From Clostridia bacterium (GTDB lineage Bacteria > Bacillota > Clostridia > Oscillospirales > Acutalibacteraceae): a DNA stretch of 36,659 bases. The translations under genes and the position numbers were made by a program. Below are positions 13,943 through 22,994 of this stretch, one piece after another; the first letter of the stretch is position 1, and the number at the start of each line of letters is the position of its first letter. The stretch covers positions 1 through 36,659 of the forward strand of contig JAFQLV010000080.1 of assembly GCA_017396515.1 (NCBI GenBank). The letters run 5' to 3'. Under the pieces are notes generated by a model. That model was not told the DNA's origin. It ran no database searches and saw only the letters and a program-made list of their open reading frames with translations.

Positions 13943-15232
13943 ATGAAAAAGACAAAAAAGTTTACGGCACTTTTACTCGCTTTTGTGCTTGTTTTCTCTT
14001 TTGCCCTTTTACCCGTATCGGCTGAGGAAGGAAATGCACAGGTAACGGCAACTCTCAATAAGGATTTATTCAAGACAGACTACCCCTATGTTTTTGTTCA
14101 CGGCATGGGCGGCTGGGCAGATTATAACGGCGAAGCCTATTGGGGCGGCTGGGCAGAGTCCGAGGGCGATGTTATAAAGCTCTATAACGATAACGGCATA
14201 GAAGCTTATGCGGCTGTTGTGGGACCTCTCAGCAGTGCATGGGACAGAGCCTGCGAGCTTTATGCACAGCTTACGGGTACCGTAGTTGACTACGGCGAGG
14301 CTCATTCAAAGGCGCACGGACATGACCGCTTCGGATATGACTATACCGGCAAGGAGCTTATGGGCAAGGCATGGGACCTTAAAAGCCCCGTGAATGTTGT
14401 AGGTCACAGCTTCGGCGGCCCCACAGTAAGACTTTTTGCATCGCTGCTTGCTTACGGTGACGAGGCTGAAATTGCTGCAACGGGAGAGGAAACCTCACCG
14501 TTTTTCACAGGCGGACACAAAGAGGCTATACATTCGGTTATAACCTTTTCGGGTGTGCATAACGGCTCACCTGTTGCAAACCTTATAGTTGATAACGGTC
14601 TGCTTTATCTTATCGGTGCCGCATTGCATCTTGCAGGTGTTTTTGTGGGCAGAAATCTTATGATGTGGGACCTTCAGCTTGGTCATTTCGGAATTACACC
14701 CGTGCAGGGTGAGGAAAGAGCAAAATTCAGCCTGAGGACAATACTCAATTTTGTTAAGGCAAACGATAACTGCGGCTATGATATGACTCTTCGCGGTGCG
14801 GCAGAGCTTAACGAAAAAATCAAGCTGGTTGACAGTGCCTACTACTATTCATATTCATGCATTTCCTCTGAGGAAACAAAGTGCGGCACACAGATTCCCA
14901 TTGCATCAAACTTCCAGATGTTCATTCCCACATCAATTTATATCGGTGCTCTTGAGGGCAGAACAATTGACGGAGTTTATATGGATAAAAACTGGGCAAT
15001 AAATGACGGTATTGTTCCTCTTGCAAGTGCCCTTTATCCCACTGACGATGCAGAAACGGCAAAGAATTATGACTCTGCAATTGAAAAGGGTGAAACAGTT
15101 GAGCCTGGCAGATGGTATTATATGACCCCCATGGTGGGCTTTGACCATTTTGATTTCTGCGGCACAATAGACTATCTGACAAGCTTTGAGGATTTCTATT
15201 TCACATTGCTTGAAACAGTAAATGCAAGATAA
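13943..15232 (+). CDS. Secreted family I.5-like triacylglycerol lipase
   Basis: 429 residues with a clear signal peptide ending near VSAEE (about residue 27). It is an alpha/beta hydrolase of the staphylococcal/thermophilic Bacillus lipase type: oxyanion segment YVFVHGMGGW, nucleophile in VGHSFGGP (S156), acid in NDGIVPL (D355) and base in FDHFDF (H402). The family cleaves ester bonds of glycerides and often holds a zinc ion. A GACCC/GGGTC hairpin (13916-13928) abuts the ribosome site GGAAGGAG (13929-13936). It lies near exported phosphoesterase and acyl-CoA synthetase/acyltransferase genes, which suggests use of external lipid, but this is inference. Confidence 0.87.
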   Translation: MKKTKKFTALLLAFVLVFSFALLPVSAEEGNAQVTATLNKDLFKTDYPYVFVHGMGGWADYNGEAYWGGWAESEGDVIKLYNDNGIEAYAAVVGPLSSAWDRACELYAQLTGTVVDYGEAHSKAHGHDRFGYDYTGKELMGKAWDLKSPVNVVGHSFGGPTVRLFASLLAYGDEAEIAATGEETSPFFTGGHKEAIHSVITFSGVHNGSPVANLIVDNGLLYLIGAALHLAGVFVGRNLMMWDLQLGHFGITPVQGEERAKFSLRTILNFVKANDNCGYDMTLRGAAELNEKIKLVDSAYYYSYSCISSEETKCGTQIPIASNFQMFIPTSIYIGALEGRTIDGVYMDKNWAINDGIVPLASALYPTDDAETAKNYDSAIEKGETVEPGRWYYMTPMVGFDHFDFCGTIDYLTSFEDFYFTLLETVNAR

Positions 15233-15242
15233 TTGCAAATAT

Positions 15243-15274
15243 AAAAGGCGAGGATTCATCCCCGCCTTTTTATT
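15243..15274. terminator. Bidirectional terminator between convergent genes
   Basis: AAAAGGCG (15243-15250) pairs with CGCCTTTT (15263-15270), with one internal mismatch and a further GG/CC. T-runs flank it in both directions, serving the lipase gene and the minus-strand zinc-ribbon gene. Confidence 0.8.
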
Positions 15275-15665
15275 ATGTCTTTTTTATAAATTCCGTGCTG
15301 CAATGAGGGCAGCTTATTTTTATCTTGCCTCTGCCTTTCGGTACCCTTAAGGTGTTGTGGCATTTGGGGCACTGATAATATTTGTGGTCCTTATCCTGAA
15401 ACTGCCTGACCTTTTTAATGATGAACTGACGCCACGGTGCACTGATTTTAAGAAATTTAAGATTTTCCTGCTGCCTTTTTGCAATATTTTTCGACAGCAT
15501 TCTCACTGCGGCAAGTATGTAGGGTATAAGCCCTAAGTATCTTATAAAGGGTACATCAAAAAATGAGAGAAACAGTGTCAGCACGCAGCCGAAAATAACC
15601 AAAGCCAAATTCAGCTGATCGTTGCCGTATCTGCCCTGCATAAACTGTCTTAACTTATCTAACAT
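15273..15665 (-). CDS. Small membrane protein with C-terminal zinc ribbon
   Basis: 130 residues. Two hydrophobic segments (about 19-37 and 40-58) form a membrane hairpin, followed by a basic region and a zinc ribbon (QCPKCHNTLRVP ... ISCPHCSTEF) at about 97-125. I recognise this only as a conserved Clostridia-type zinc-ribbon membrane protein; function is unknown. GAGGAG precedes the start. It has its own well-formed promoter on the minus strand, back-to-back with that of the permease gene. Confidence 0.75.
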   Translation of the reverse strand: MLDKLRQFMQGRYGNDQLNLALVIFGCVLTLFLSFFDVPFIRYLGLIPYILAAVRMLSKNIAKRQQENLKFLKISAPWRQFIIKKVRQFQDKDHKYYQCPKCHNTLRVPKGRGKIKISCPHCSTEFIKKT

Positions 15666-15715
15666 AAAAACTACTCCTCACCTGTAATATCAGCCAATAT
15701 ATACCTGATACTTTA

Positions 15716-15743
15716 ATTATAGGTTAAAAATTTTCTTTGTCAA
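15716..15743 (-). promoter_or_regulatory. Promoter of the zinc-ribbon gene
   Basis: Minus strand: TTGACA (15743-15738), 16 bases, TATAAT (15721-15716). Full consensus hexamers with slightly short spacing. Confidence 0.75.
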
Positions 15744-15769
15744 TAAGAAAGTATTTGGTTATTTTGCAG

Positions 15770-15798
15770 TTGATTATTCTTTTTTGTTGGATTATAAT
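15770..15798 (+). promoter_or_regulatory. Promoter of the PTS_EIIC_2 permease gene
   Basis: TTGATT (15770-15775), 17 bases, TATAAT (15793-15798). It lies 26 bases upstream of the zinc-ribbon promoter region, pointing the other way. Confidence 0.7.
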
Positions 15799-15830
15799 AT
15801 TTAACAACATAGTTTACAGGATGTGAAAAA

Positions 15831-16838
15831 ATGATTAAAAAGTATCTCAAACGCTATTTTGTTGACGCCATGAGCTTTATGGCTCTGGGACTTTTTTCAT
15901 CTCTTATTGTGGGTCTGATTATCAGCCAGCTTGCGAAAATTCCCCACCTTGAAATTCTTGCAAGCTTTTCGGGCGTGCTTTCGGCTTCGTCACCCGTTGT
16001 GGGCGGCGCAATAGGTGCCGCAATAGCCTACGGTCTGAAATCAAAGCCCCTTGTAATTTTTTCGTGTATAGCTGTGGGTGCCTTCGGCTATGAGCTCGGC
16101 GGCCCTGTAGGAGCCTATGTTTCGGCAGTGGTTGCAAACGAAATTGCCTCACTTGTTGCAGGCAAAACGAAAATAGACATAGTTGTCACCCCTATAATTG
16201 CTATTGTAACGGGCGGCCTTGTGAGCACCTTTGTGGGCCCTTACCTTTCAGATTTTATGACAGGCTTCGGTGAGATAATAAATAAAGCAACACAGCTTCA
16301 CCCCTTGCCTATGGGTATTACAGTGTCTGTGCTTATGGGTCTTGCTCTCACAGCACCCATATCCTCGGCTGCCATTGCAATTATGCTGGGTCTTGACGGA
16401 ATTGCCGCAGGTGCCGCTGCAGTGGGCTGTGCCGCACAGATGGTAGGCTTTGCCGTGACTTCCTTCAAGGCAAACGGCGTAGGCGGCCTCATATCTCAGG
16501 GCGTGGGCACAAGCATGCTTCAGTTTGCAAATATAATGAAGCATCCTCAGATAGTTATAGCACCTACTCTTGCAGGTGCAATTTTAGGGCCTGTTTCAAC
16601 CTGCGTGCTTAAAATGACAAACACACCCACAGGCGCAGGCATGGGCACAAGCGGTCTTGTGGGTCAGTTCGGAGCATATTCTGCAATGAGTGAGAGCTTC
16701 GGAGAGCTTAAGTCAGTGCTGTTTATTCTGGTTATGCATTTTATTGCCCCTGCGCTGCTCTCTCTATTAATTCACCTTGCCCTTAAAAAGCTTGGCATAG
16801 TGAAGGATGAATATTTAAAGCTTGACAAGCCTGAATAA
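15831..16838 (+). CDS. PTS_EIIC_2-type membrane permease
   Basis: 335 residues, almost entirely hydrophobic with about ten membrane segments and many Gly/Ala-rich turns (SSPVVGGAIGAAIAYG, NTPTGAGMGTSGLVGQFG). It matches the PTS EIIC type 2-like membrane family, sometimes annotated as a sugar transporter IIC subunit or regulator. No EIIA, EIIB or sugar-enzyme gene is adjacent, so phosphotransfer-driven transport is not supported; it could be a stand-alone transporter. The HAD phosphatase gene begins 20 bases downstream and the pseudouridine synthase follows, suggesting one transcript for all three. The substrate is unknown. Confidence 0.8.
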   Translation: MIKKYLKRYFVDAMSFMALGLFSSLIVGLIISQLAKIPHLEILASFSGVLSASSPVVGGAIGAAIAYGLKSKPLVIFSCIAVGAFGYELGGPVGAYVSAVVANEIASLVAGKTKIDIVVTPIIAIVTGGLVSTFVGPYLSDFMTGFGEIINKATQLHPLPMGITVSVLMGLALTAPISSAAIAIMLGLDGIAAGAAAVGCAAQMVGFAVTSFKANGVGGLISQGVGTSMLQFANIMKHPQIVIAPTLAGAILGPVSTCVLKMTNTPTGAGMGTSGLVGQFGAYSAMSESFGELKSVLFILVMHFIAPALLSLLIHLALKKLGIVKDEYLKLDKPE

Positions 16839-16858
16839 ACCCGAAAGGATTTAACTAT

Positions 16859-17428
16859 ATGAACGTATATGATTTTGACGACACAATATATGACGGTGAC
16901 AGCAACCTGGATTTTTTTAAGGATCTGTTTATGCAGTACCCCTCACTTTTAAGATATGTGCCTGACCTTATCAAGATAATGAAGGATTACAGAGCCACAA
17001 ATCTTCGCTTTGAGGATCTTATTGCTCAGTACGGCGATGTGCTTCAGGATTTTATTGACAGAAATCATCCCGACCCGGAAAAAATGTCAAAGGTTTTCTG
17101 GGATAAGCATGAAAAGCAGATCAAGCCCTTTTACAGAGAAATTCAAAGGGAGGACGACCTGATTATCACTGCTTCGCCAAAGTTTCAGATGGATGAAATA
17201 TGCAGAAGGCTTGGCATAAAGCACTATCTTGCCTCTGAGTTTGACCTGAAAACGGGAGTTTTCGGAAGACCCTGCTTCAGAGAGAGAAAAATAGAGTTTT
17301 TCCGTGAAAGCTATCCCGACGGAGTGATAGACGATTTCTATACGGACTCTATGAACGATGAGTTTCTTTTCCCTTATGCAAAGCGAGTTTTCTTTGTCAA
17401 GGGTCATAAGATAAAGAGAATCAAATAA
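16859..17428 (+). CDS. HAD-IB type phosphatase
   Basis: 189 residues with all HAD motifs: I, YDFDDT (nucleophile D5, acid D7); II, LIITASP; III, the lysine near RERK; IV, DDFYTDSMND. A helical cap follows motif I, as in the SerB/HAD-IB group. It would hydrolyse a phosphomonoester in the cytoplasm through an aspartyl-phosphate; the substrate is not predictable. It starts 20 bases after the permease stop with GAAAGGA just upstream, and ends 3 bases before the next ATG. Confidence 0.85.
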   Translation: MNVYDFDDTIYDGDSNLDFFKDLFMQYPSLLRYVPDLIKIMKDYRATNLRFEDLIAQYGDVLQDFIDRNHPDPEKMSKVFWDKHEKQIKPFYREIQREDDLIITASPKFQMDEICRRLGIKHYLASEFDLKTGVFGRPCFRERKIEFFRESYPDGVIDDFYTDSMNDEFLFPYAKRVFFVKGHKIKRIK

Positions 17429-17431
17429 GCT

Positions 17432-18142
17432 ATGGAAAGACTTGATAAGATAATTGCTTCTCAGGGTCAGCACTCGAGAAGCGATGTAAAAAAGCTGATA
17501 AAGCAGGGCAGAGTCACCCTTGACGGCACTGCTGTGAAAAACGGCGACATAAAGGCTGACCCCCAAAAGGCTGTTATTGCAATAGACGGCAGGGTACTTG
17601 GCTATAAAAAGCATATTTATATTATGCTCAACAAGCCCAAGGGGGTTATCTCCGCCACACAGGACCCCACACAGCCCACGGTTATTGACCTAGTGCCGGG
17701 GGAGCTTCGCCGTGAGGGGCTTTTTCCCGCAGGCAGGCTTGACGGTGACACCACGGGCTTTGTGCTCATAACCGATGACGGCGATTTTGCCCACAGAATA
17801 CTCTCACCTAAAAATCACATAATGAAAACCTATATTGCCACATTGCAAAGAGAGCTGACACCTGAGGATATTGACCGCTTTAAAAAGGGCATTGAGCTGA
17901 AGGACGGCACACTTTGCCTTGAGGCAGAGGTTACGCCTGTCAGCGGTACCGTGCCCATGGCTCAGGTGAAGATATGCGAGGGCAAATATCATCTGGTGAA
18001 AAGAATGTTTGCCGCACTGGGTAACAAGGTGCTTGAGCTTCGCCGCACCAAAATGGGTGAGCTATGCCTTGACGAGACACTGGGGGAGGGTCAGTGCAGA
18101 GAACTGAGTGCACAGGAGCTTATTCTTATAGAAAAGAAATAA
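17432..18142 (+). CDS. rsuA: RsuA-type 16S rRNA pseudouridine synthase
   Basis: 236 residues. An N-terminal S4 RNA-binding domain (MERLDKIIASQG ... RVTLDGTAVKNGD, about 1-60) is followed by the RsuA/RluB/RluE catalytic domain. The catalytic Asp is D104 in AGRLDGDTTG, and the YIMLNKPKGVISAT and GKYHLVKRMFAALG motifs match the family. It converts a uridine in 16S rRNA (U516 in E. coli) to pseudouridine; the exact site here is by homology. It is the last gene of the run from the permease and is followed by an intrinsic terminator. Confidence 0.87.
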   Translation: MERLDKIIASQGQHSRSDVKKLIKQGRVTLDGTAVKNGDIKADPQKAVIAIDGRVLGYKKHIYIMLNKPKGVISATQDPTQPTVIDLVPGELRREGLFPAGRLDGDTTGFVLITDDGDFAHRILSPKNHIMKTYIATLQRELTPEDIDRFKKGIELKDGTLCLEAEVTPVSGTVPMAQVKICEGKYHLVKRMFAALGNKVLELRRTKMGELCLDETLGEGQCRELSAQELILIEKK

Positions 18143-18156
18143 GAAAATAAAACGGG

Positions 18157-18183
18157 AGGACTGCCGAAAAAGCAGTCCTTTTA
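18157..18183 (+). terminator. Intrinsic terminator after rsuA
   Basis: Perfect 8-bp stem AGGACTGC/GCAGTCCT (18157-18164, 18172-18179) with a CGAAAAA loop and TTTTATT tail. Confidence 0.85.
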
Positions 18184-18220
18184 TTGTGAAAAATGCCCTG
18201 TATAAATTTACTGTTTTCTA

Positions 18221-18249
18221 TTGAAAAAAAGGCAGAAGTTTGTTAAAAT
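18221..18249 (+). promoter_or_regulatory. Promoter of the xpt/purine-uptake unit
   Basis: TTGAAA (18221-18226), 17 bases, TAAAAT (18244-18249). The leader would be only about 27 bases, too short for a purine riboswitch. Confidence 0.6.
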
Positions 18250-18282
18250 ATCTCTGTAAACAAAAAAATCAGGCGGTGCAAA

Positions 18283-18858
18283 ATGAAATTATTAGAAGAT
18301 AGAATACTTAAAGACGGACAGGTATTTCCCGGTAATATCCTCAAGGTAGACTCTTTTCTTAACCACCAGATAGATGTTGAGCTTTTAAATGAAATGGGTG
18401 CAGAAATATTGCGCCTTTATAAGGACTGCGGAGTTAACAAAATCCTAACCATTGAAGCATCAGGTATAGGAATAGCTTGTATAGCTGCGCAGTTTTTTAA
18501 TTGCCCGGTATTATTTGCAAAAAAAACCAAGACTAAGAATATAGCAAGCTCTGTTTATAAAACTCAGGTGCGTTCCTTTACTCACGGTATGGAATATGAT
18601 GTAATCGTCTCAAAGGACTTCATAGGTGAAAATGACAAGGTGCTTATTGTTGACGATTTTCTTGCCGAGGGCAATGCACTGTTGGGGCTTATTGATCTTT
18701 GCAGACAGGCAGGTGCAGAAGTTGCCGGCTGTGCAATTGCAATTGAAAAAGGCTTTCAGCAGGGCAGAGAGCGCGTTGAGAAAAAAGGCGTAAGAGTAGA
18801 GTCTCTTGCAGTTGTTGAGGCTATGACCGATAATCAGGTCAGATTTAAAAATCAGTAA
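18283..18858 (+). CDS. xpt: Xanthine phosphoribosyltransferase
   Basis: 191 residues, the usual length for Xpt. The PRPP-binding motif VLIVDDFLAEGNA lies at about 125-137. The N-terminal block MKLLEDRILKDGQV and the ASGIG loop match the Bacillus-type enzyme. It converts xanthine and PRPP to XMP and PPi in purine salvage. The gene lies 50 bases upstream of a nucleoside-binding lipoprotein and its ABC transporter, so uptake and salvage appear linked. Unlike in Bacillus, no guanine riboswitch precedes it. Confidence 0.92.
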   Translation: MKLLEDRILKDGQVFPGNILKVDSFLNHQIDVELLNEMGAEILRLYKDCGVNKILTIEASGIGIACIAAQFFNCPVLFAKKTKTKNIASSVYKTQVRSFTHGMEYDVIVSKDFIGENDKVLIVDDFLAEGNALLGLIDLCRQAGAEVAGCAIAIEKGFQQGRERVEKKGVRVESLAVVEAMTDNQVRFKNQ

Positions 18859-18908
18859 TCGGCTGCCTGAGGGCAGTTCAGATAAAATTTTAAACGGAGG
18901 AAAAACCA

Positions 18909-20198
18909 ATGAAAAAAATTCTTGCAGTTCTCCTTGCAGCACTTATGCTCTTCACACTTGCAGCATGCGGCGGCAACGGAGACGACACAACAACCACAGA
19001 TCCCGATGCAGGCAAAGAAAACTCAGCAGTGGCAGATCTTAAGATCGGTGTAGTTCTTCTTCATAACGAAACAGTCGGCTATGACGAAAACTTCATGCTT
19101 GCAGTTGAAGCAGCTTGCGACAATCTCGGCATCGACAAGAGCACAAACCTTCTTTATAAGAAGGACATCCCCGAGGATTCAGCTTGCTATGACGCTTGCG
19201 TTGAGCTTGTTGAAGACGACTGTGATATCATCTTTGCAGACTCCTTCGGTCACGAAGAATTCGTAATCAAGGCTGCCAAGGAATATCCCGATGTTCAGTT
19301 CTTCCATGCAACCGGCACAAATGCCAAGATTGCAGGTGTTGACAACTTCCACAATGCATTTGCTTCAATTTATGAAGGCAGATATCTTGCAGGTGTTGTT
19401 GCCGGCCTCAAGCTCAACCAGCTTATCGAGGAAGGCAAAATCACTGCAGAGCAGGCTAAGATGGGTTACATCTCAGCTAAGCCCTATGCAGAGTGCATCT
19501 CAGGCTACACATCATACTATCTCGGTGCTAAGAGTGTATGCCCCAGCGCAACAATGACAGTAACCTACACAGATTCATGGGCAGACCTTGCTCTTGAGCA
19601 GGAAGCTGCTAAGAAGCTTATCAAGGCAGGCGTAGTTCTTATGAGTGAGCATGCCGACACAGACGGCTCACCCATGGCTTGCGAAGACGAAACAAAGAAC
19701 GGCAACCCCGTATATCATGTTGGTTACAATATCAACTTCAATGATATCGCTCCCAACGCTAACCTTGTTTCATCAAAGATCAGCTGGGTTCCCTATTTCG
19801 AGCACATCTTCACAAAGGTTGCAGCAGGCGAAGCAGTTGAAGCTGACTTCTGCGGAAGCCTTGAAACAGGCTCAGTTATCCTCACAGAGTATAACGATGC
19901 AAATGTAACAGAAGAAATGAAGGCTAAGGTTGAAGAGGTTAAGGCAGGTCTTCTTGACGGCTCAATCAAGGTATTTGACACCAAGACCTTCACAGTTACT
20001 CTTGACAGACCCGAAAACGAGTTTGTTGTAGCTGAGGTTGACGACGAGGGTCACCTTACATCATACACAGCTGATGCTGTTACAGATGCTGCCTTCACAG
20101 CAGACACAGAGGCTGTTATCGACGGCGAGGTTGCTGAATCAGTGCACAGAAGTGCTCCCTACTTCAGCATTATCATCGACGGCATCGAAATCATCTGA
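18909..20198 (+). CDS. BMP-family nucleoside-binding lipoprotein
   Basis: 429 residues. A type II signal peptide ends with LAAC (C20), followed by an acidic/Thr-rich tether. The rest is a BmpA/PnrA-type periplasmic-binding fold (KIGVVLLHNETVGYDENF, DIIFADSFGHEEF, FFHATGTN, NFHNAFASIYEGRYLAG). These proteins bring purine nucleosides to an ABC importer. Codon choice is strikingly different from neighbours (ATC, AAG, TTC, GAC and AAC dominate), a sign of very high expression. CGGAGG (18895-18900) precedes the start. A terminator hairpin follows, before the ATPase gene, which would yield more binding protein than transporter. Confidence 0.9.
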   Translation: MKKILAVLLAALMLFTLAACGGNGDDTTTTDPDAGKENSAVADLKIGVVLLHNETVGYDENFMLAVEAACDNLGIDKSTNLLYKKDIPEDSACYDACVELVEDDCDIIFADSFGHEEFVIKAAKEYPDVQFFHATGTNAKIAGVDNFHNAFASIYEGRYLAGVVAGLKLNQLIEEGKITAEQAKMGYISAKPYAECISGYTSYYLGAKSVCPSATMTVTYTDSWADLALEQEAAKKLIKAGVVLMSEHADTDGSPMACEDETKNGNPVYHVGYNINFNDIAPNANLVSSKISWVPYFEHIFTKVAAGEAVEADFCGSLETGSVILTEYNDANVTEEMKAKVEEVKAGLLDGSIKVFDTKTFTVTLDRPENEFVVAEVDDEGHLTSYTADAVTDAAFTADTEAVIDGEVAESVHRSAPYFSIIIDGIEII

Positions 20199-20219
20199 TG
20201 TAAAATTACTGAAACAATT

Positions 20220-20260
20220 ACCATAGCGGAGTGCAGCCCACTCCGCTAATGGTTGTTTTA
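20220..20260 (+). terminator. Internal terminator/attenuator after the binding-protein gene
   Basis: ACCAT + AGCGGAGTG (20220-20233) pairs with CACTCCGCT + ATGGT (20239-20253, one bulged A), followed by TGTTTTA. It sits inside the transporter operon and could set an expression step. Confidence 0.75.
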
Positions 20261-20345
20261 TATCTTGAATTATTCTTTGATAAAAGTGATGAAGCTTTAT
20301 TGCTTTTATGAGCGAATAAAACATTCCAAGGGAGGTAAGCAGATA

Positions 20346-21893
20346 ATGGCAGAAGCGGCAATTGAACTGAGAAACATAACCAAGCGTTTCGGCAGTGTCA
20401 CTGCAAATAAAAATATTTCCATGACCGTAAACAAAGGCGAAATTCTCTCAATTCTCGGTGAAAACGGAAGCGGTAAGACAACTCTTATGAATATGCTTTC
20501 GGGTATTTATCACCCTGATGAGGGTCAGATTTTTGTTGGCGGCAAGGAAGCATCCATTCAGTCGCCAAAGGATGCCTTTGACTATAAAATAGGCATGATT
20601 CATCAGCATTTTAAGTTAGTTGATATTCTCACCGTTACAGAGAATGTTATTCTCGGACTTAAGGATGAGGGTAAGCTGAGCCTTAAAAAGAGTGCGGCAA
20701 GGATAAAAGAAATCTGCGATATGTACGGCTTCAAGATTGACCCTATGAAGAAAATCTATGAGATGTCCGTTTCGGAAAAGCAGACCGTTGAAATTATCAA
20801 GGTGATTTACCGCGGTGCGGAGATTTTAATTCTCGACGAGCCTACAGCGGTACTCACACCGAAGGAAACAGATAATCTTTTCTCCATTCTTCGCAATATG
20901 AGAGACAGCGGCAAGTCAATTATTATTATCACCCATAAGCTGGGTGAGGTGCTTTCTCTTTCAGACAAGGTTGCAGTGCTTCGCAAGGGCGAATATATCG
21001 GCACGGTTGAAACAAAGGATGCCACAGAGCAGAGCCTGACAGAAATGATGGTGGGCAAAAAGGTTTCTCTCAACATTGAAAGAGCTGAGCCTCACGACTG
21101 TGAAAACAGACTGTCCCTGACCAATGTTTCCGTCACCAATAAAGAGGGTGTGCAGATACTTAAAAATGTTTCCTTCACGGCAAAATCCGGTGAAATTCTC
21201 GGCATTGCAGGCATTGCCGGCAGCGGACAGAAGGAGCTTCTTGAGGCCATTGCAGGTCTGCAGCACCTTAAGAGCGGTTCGATTGTTTATTATGACCCGA
21301 AAACGGGCAAGGAAGAAAACCTGAGAGATAAAACGCCCCTGCAGATTAGAGACCTTGGTGTTCGCCTTTCATTTGTGCCTGAGGACAGACTCGGAATGGG
21401 TCTTGTTGGCTCCATGGGCATAACAGACAATATGATGCTTCGCTCCTATAAGGGCGGCAAGGGAATGTTCCTGCACAGAAAGGACCCGAAAACCTTAGCC
21501 GATAAAATTATCAAGGAGCTTGAGGTTGTTACTCCCGGCACGGATACGCCTGTAAGAAAGCTCTCGGGCGGTAACATTCAGAAGGTGCTCGTAGGCAGAG
21601 AAATTGCGGCTTCGCCTACAGTGCTTATGGCGGCGTACCCCGTAAGAGGCCTTGACATAAACTCCTCATATACAATATACAATCTTCTCAATGCGCAAAA
21701 GGATATAGGTACGGCAGTTATTTTTGTTGGTGAAGACCTTGATGTGCTCATTGAGCTTTGCGACAGAATATTGGTTATATGCCACGGTCAGATAAGCGGC
21801 ATAGTTGACGGCAAAAGTGCCACCAAGGAAGATATCGGCATGATGATGACAAATCTTCCCGAAAGTAAAACAGCAGAGGAGGATGCACAGTGA
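20346..21893 (+). CDS. Nucleoside ABC importer ATPase (two ABC domains)
   Basis: 515 residues from ATG 20346, preceded by GGGAGGT (20330-20336); an in-frame ATG at 20253 lies inside the terminator region and is rejected. The first ABC half has Walker A GENGSGKT, a variant signature MSVSEKQ and Walker B ILILDEPTA. The second half has a degenerate Walker A (GIAGSGQKE), signature LSGGNIQK and an altered Walker B (VLMAAYPVRGLD). One canonical and one degenerate site is typical of the BmpB/NupO/YufO family that energises uptake of nucleosides. It overlaps the first permease by 4 bases. Confidence 0.9.
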   Translation: MAEAAIELRNITKRFGSVTANKNISMTVNKGEILSILGENGSGKTTLMNMLSGIYHPDEGQIFVGGKEASIQSPKDAFDYKIGMIHQHFKLVDILTVTENVILGLKDEGKLSLKKSAARIKEICDMYGFKIDPMKKIYEMSVSEKQTVEIIKVIYRGAEILILDEPTAVLTPKETDNLFSILRNMRDSGKSIIIITHKLGEVLSLSDKVAVLRKGEYIGTVETKDATEQSLTEMMVGKKVSLNIERAEPHDCENRLSLTNVSVTNKEGVQILKNVSFTAKSGEILGIAGIAGSGQKELLEAIAGLQHLKSGSIVYYDPKTGKEENLRDKTPLQIRDLGVRLSFVPEDRLGMGLVGSMGITDNMMLRSYKGGKGMFLHRKDPKTLADKIIKELEVVTPGTDTPVRKLSGGNIQKVLVGREIAASPTVLMAAYPVRGLDINSSYTIYNLLNAQKDIGTAVIFVGEDLDVLIELCDRILVICHGQISGIVDGKSATKEDIGMMMTNLPESKTAEEDAQ

Positions 21894-22993
21894 AGGTTAA
21901 AGCAGCAAAAGAGCCTCTTGTGAGAATTGCCAAGCGTACCGATATAAGCACGGGACTTTCCTACGGCATAAGGGCGGCAAGTGTAGTGCTTGCACTTTTA
22001 GCCTGCGGCATTGTTGTTATGCTTCTGACAAGCGGCAAAATATCTTTCCTTGAGGTTTATACAGAGATGCTCGAGGGTGCCTTCGGCACAGCAAGACGAG
22101 TGAAAATAACAGTAAGAGACACCTGTGCGCTTCTTTGCCTTGCCGTTGCTCTTGCACCTGCCTTTAAGATGCGCTTCTGGAATATCGGCGCAGAGGGACA
22201 GGCCCTTGTGGGTGCTCTTGCTTCGTGCATTGTGGTGAAGCTTATGCCGGATATGAACGGTGCTTTACTCATACTTATTATGTTTATTGCAAGTGTTGCT
22301 GCAGGTGCCTTATGGGGCATAATTCCCGGCTTTTTCAAGGCGGCAATAAAGGCAAATGAAACTCTCTTCACACTAATGATGAACTATGTGGCAATACAGC
22401 TTGTGAAGTTTTTTGCCGTTCTCTGGGAAAAGCAGAAGGGCGCAGGCGTTATGTCAACTCTCACAACAGGCAAGCTGCCTCAGCTTTTCGGCGTTGATTA
22501 CGGCTGGAGCATAGTTATAATTCTTGTTGTGACGGTGCTGTCATATATCTATATGAAATATTCAAAGCAGGGCTATGAAATTGCAGTTGTGGGTGAAAGT
22601 GAAAACACTGCAAGATATATCGGCATAAATGTTAAGAAGGTAATTATCAGAACCATGGCTATTTCGGGTGCTCTTTGCGGTCTTGCAGGCTTTTTGCTTG
22701 TCAGCGGTACTCACCACCTTGTTAAGAGCGATATCGTGGGCGGCAACGGCTTCACTGCAATTATAGTTGCGTGGCTTGCTCATCTTAACCCTCTTATTAT
22801 GATGCTTACCTCGTTCTTCGTTTCTTTCCTTGATATCGGCACTGCAAAGATTGCCTCAACCTGCAACCTTAACGATTTCGCTTCGGATGTTGTTGTAGGT
22901 ATAGCGCTTTTCATTATTCTTGCAAGCGAGTTCTTTATCAATTATAAGGTGATTTTCACCAAATCAGGCAAAAAGGCAAAGGAGGGCAAATAA
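21890..22993 (+). CDS. Nucleoside ABC importer permease 1
   Basis: 367 residues with 8-10 membrane segments, of the BPD_transp_2 (RbsC/YufP-like) family. The segment MRFWNIGAEGQALVGALAS is the family's conserved cytoplasmic loop. It starts with GTG at 21890, overlapping the ATPase stop, behind GAGGAGGA (21876-21883). It pairs with the next gene product to form the membrane channel of the nucleoside importer. Confidence 0.88.
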   Translation: MKVKAAKEPLVRIAKRTDISTGLSYGIRAASVVLALLACGIVVMLLTSGKISFLEVYTEMLEGAFGTARRVKITVRDTCALLCLAVALAPAFKMRFWNIGAEGQALVGALASCIVVKLMPDMNGALLILIMFIASVAAGALWGIIPGFFKAAIKANETLFTLMMNYVAIQLVKFFAVLWEKQKGAGVMSTLTTGKLPQLFGVDYGWSIVIILVVTVLSYIYMKYSKQGYEIAVVGESENTARYIGINVKKVIIRTMAISGALCGLAGFLLVSGTHHLVKSDIVGGNGFTAIIVAWLAHLNPLIMMLTSFFVSFLDIGTAKIASTCNLNDFASDVVVGIALFIILASEFFINYKVIFTKSGKKAKEGK

Positions 22994-22994
22994 T

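Noticed and set aside
15831..16838. Sugar phosphotransferase operon
   Set aside because: No EIIA, EIIB or sugar enzyme genes adjoin the EIIC-like permease.
17087..17614. 175-residue minus-strand ORF
   Set aside because: Spans the antisense of the HAD and rsuA genes without motifs or ribosome site.
18200..18282. Guanine riboswitch upstream of xpt
   Set aside because: The leader after the likely promoter is about 30 bases and contains none of the conserved purine aptamer elements.
20253..20345. N-terminal extension of the ABC ATPase
   Set aside because: The extra 31 residues come from the terminator and hairpin region; a strong ribosome site precedes ATG 20346.
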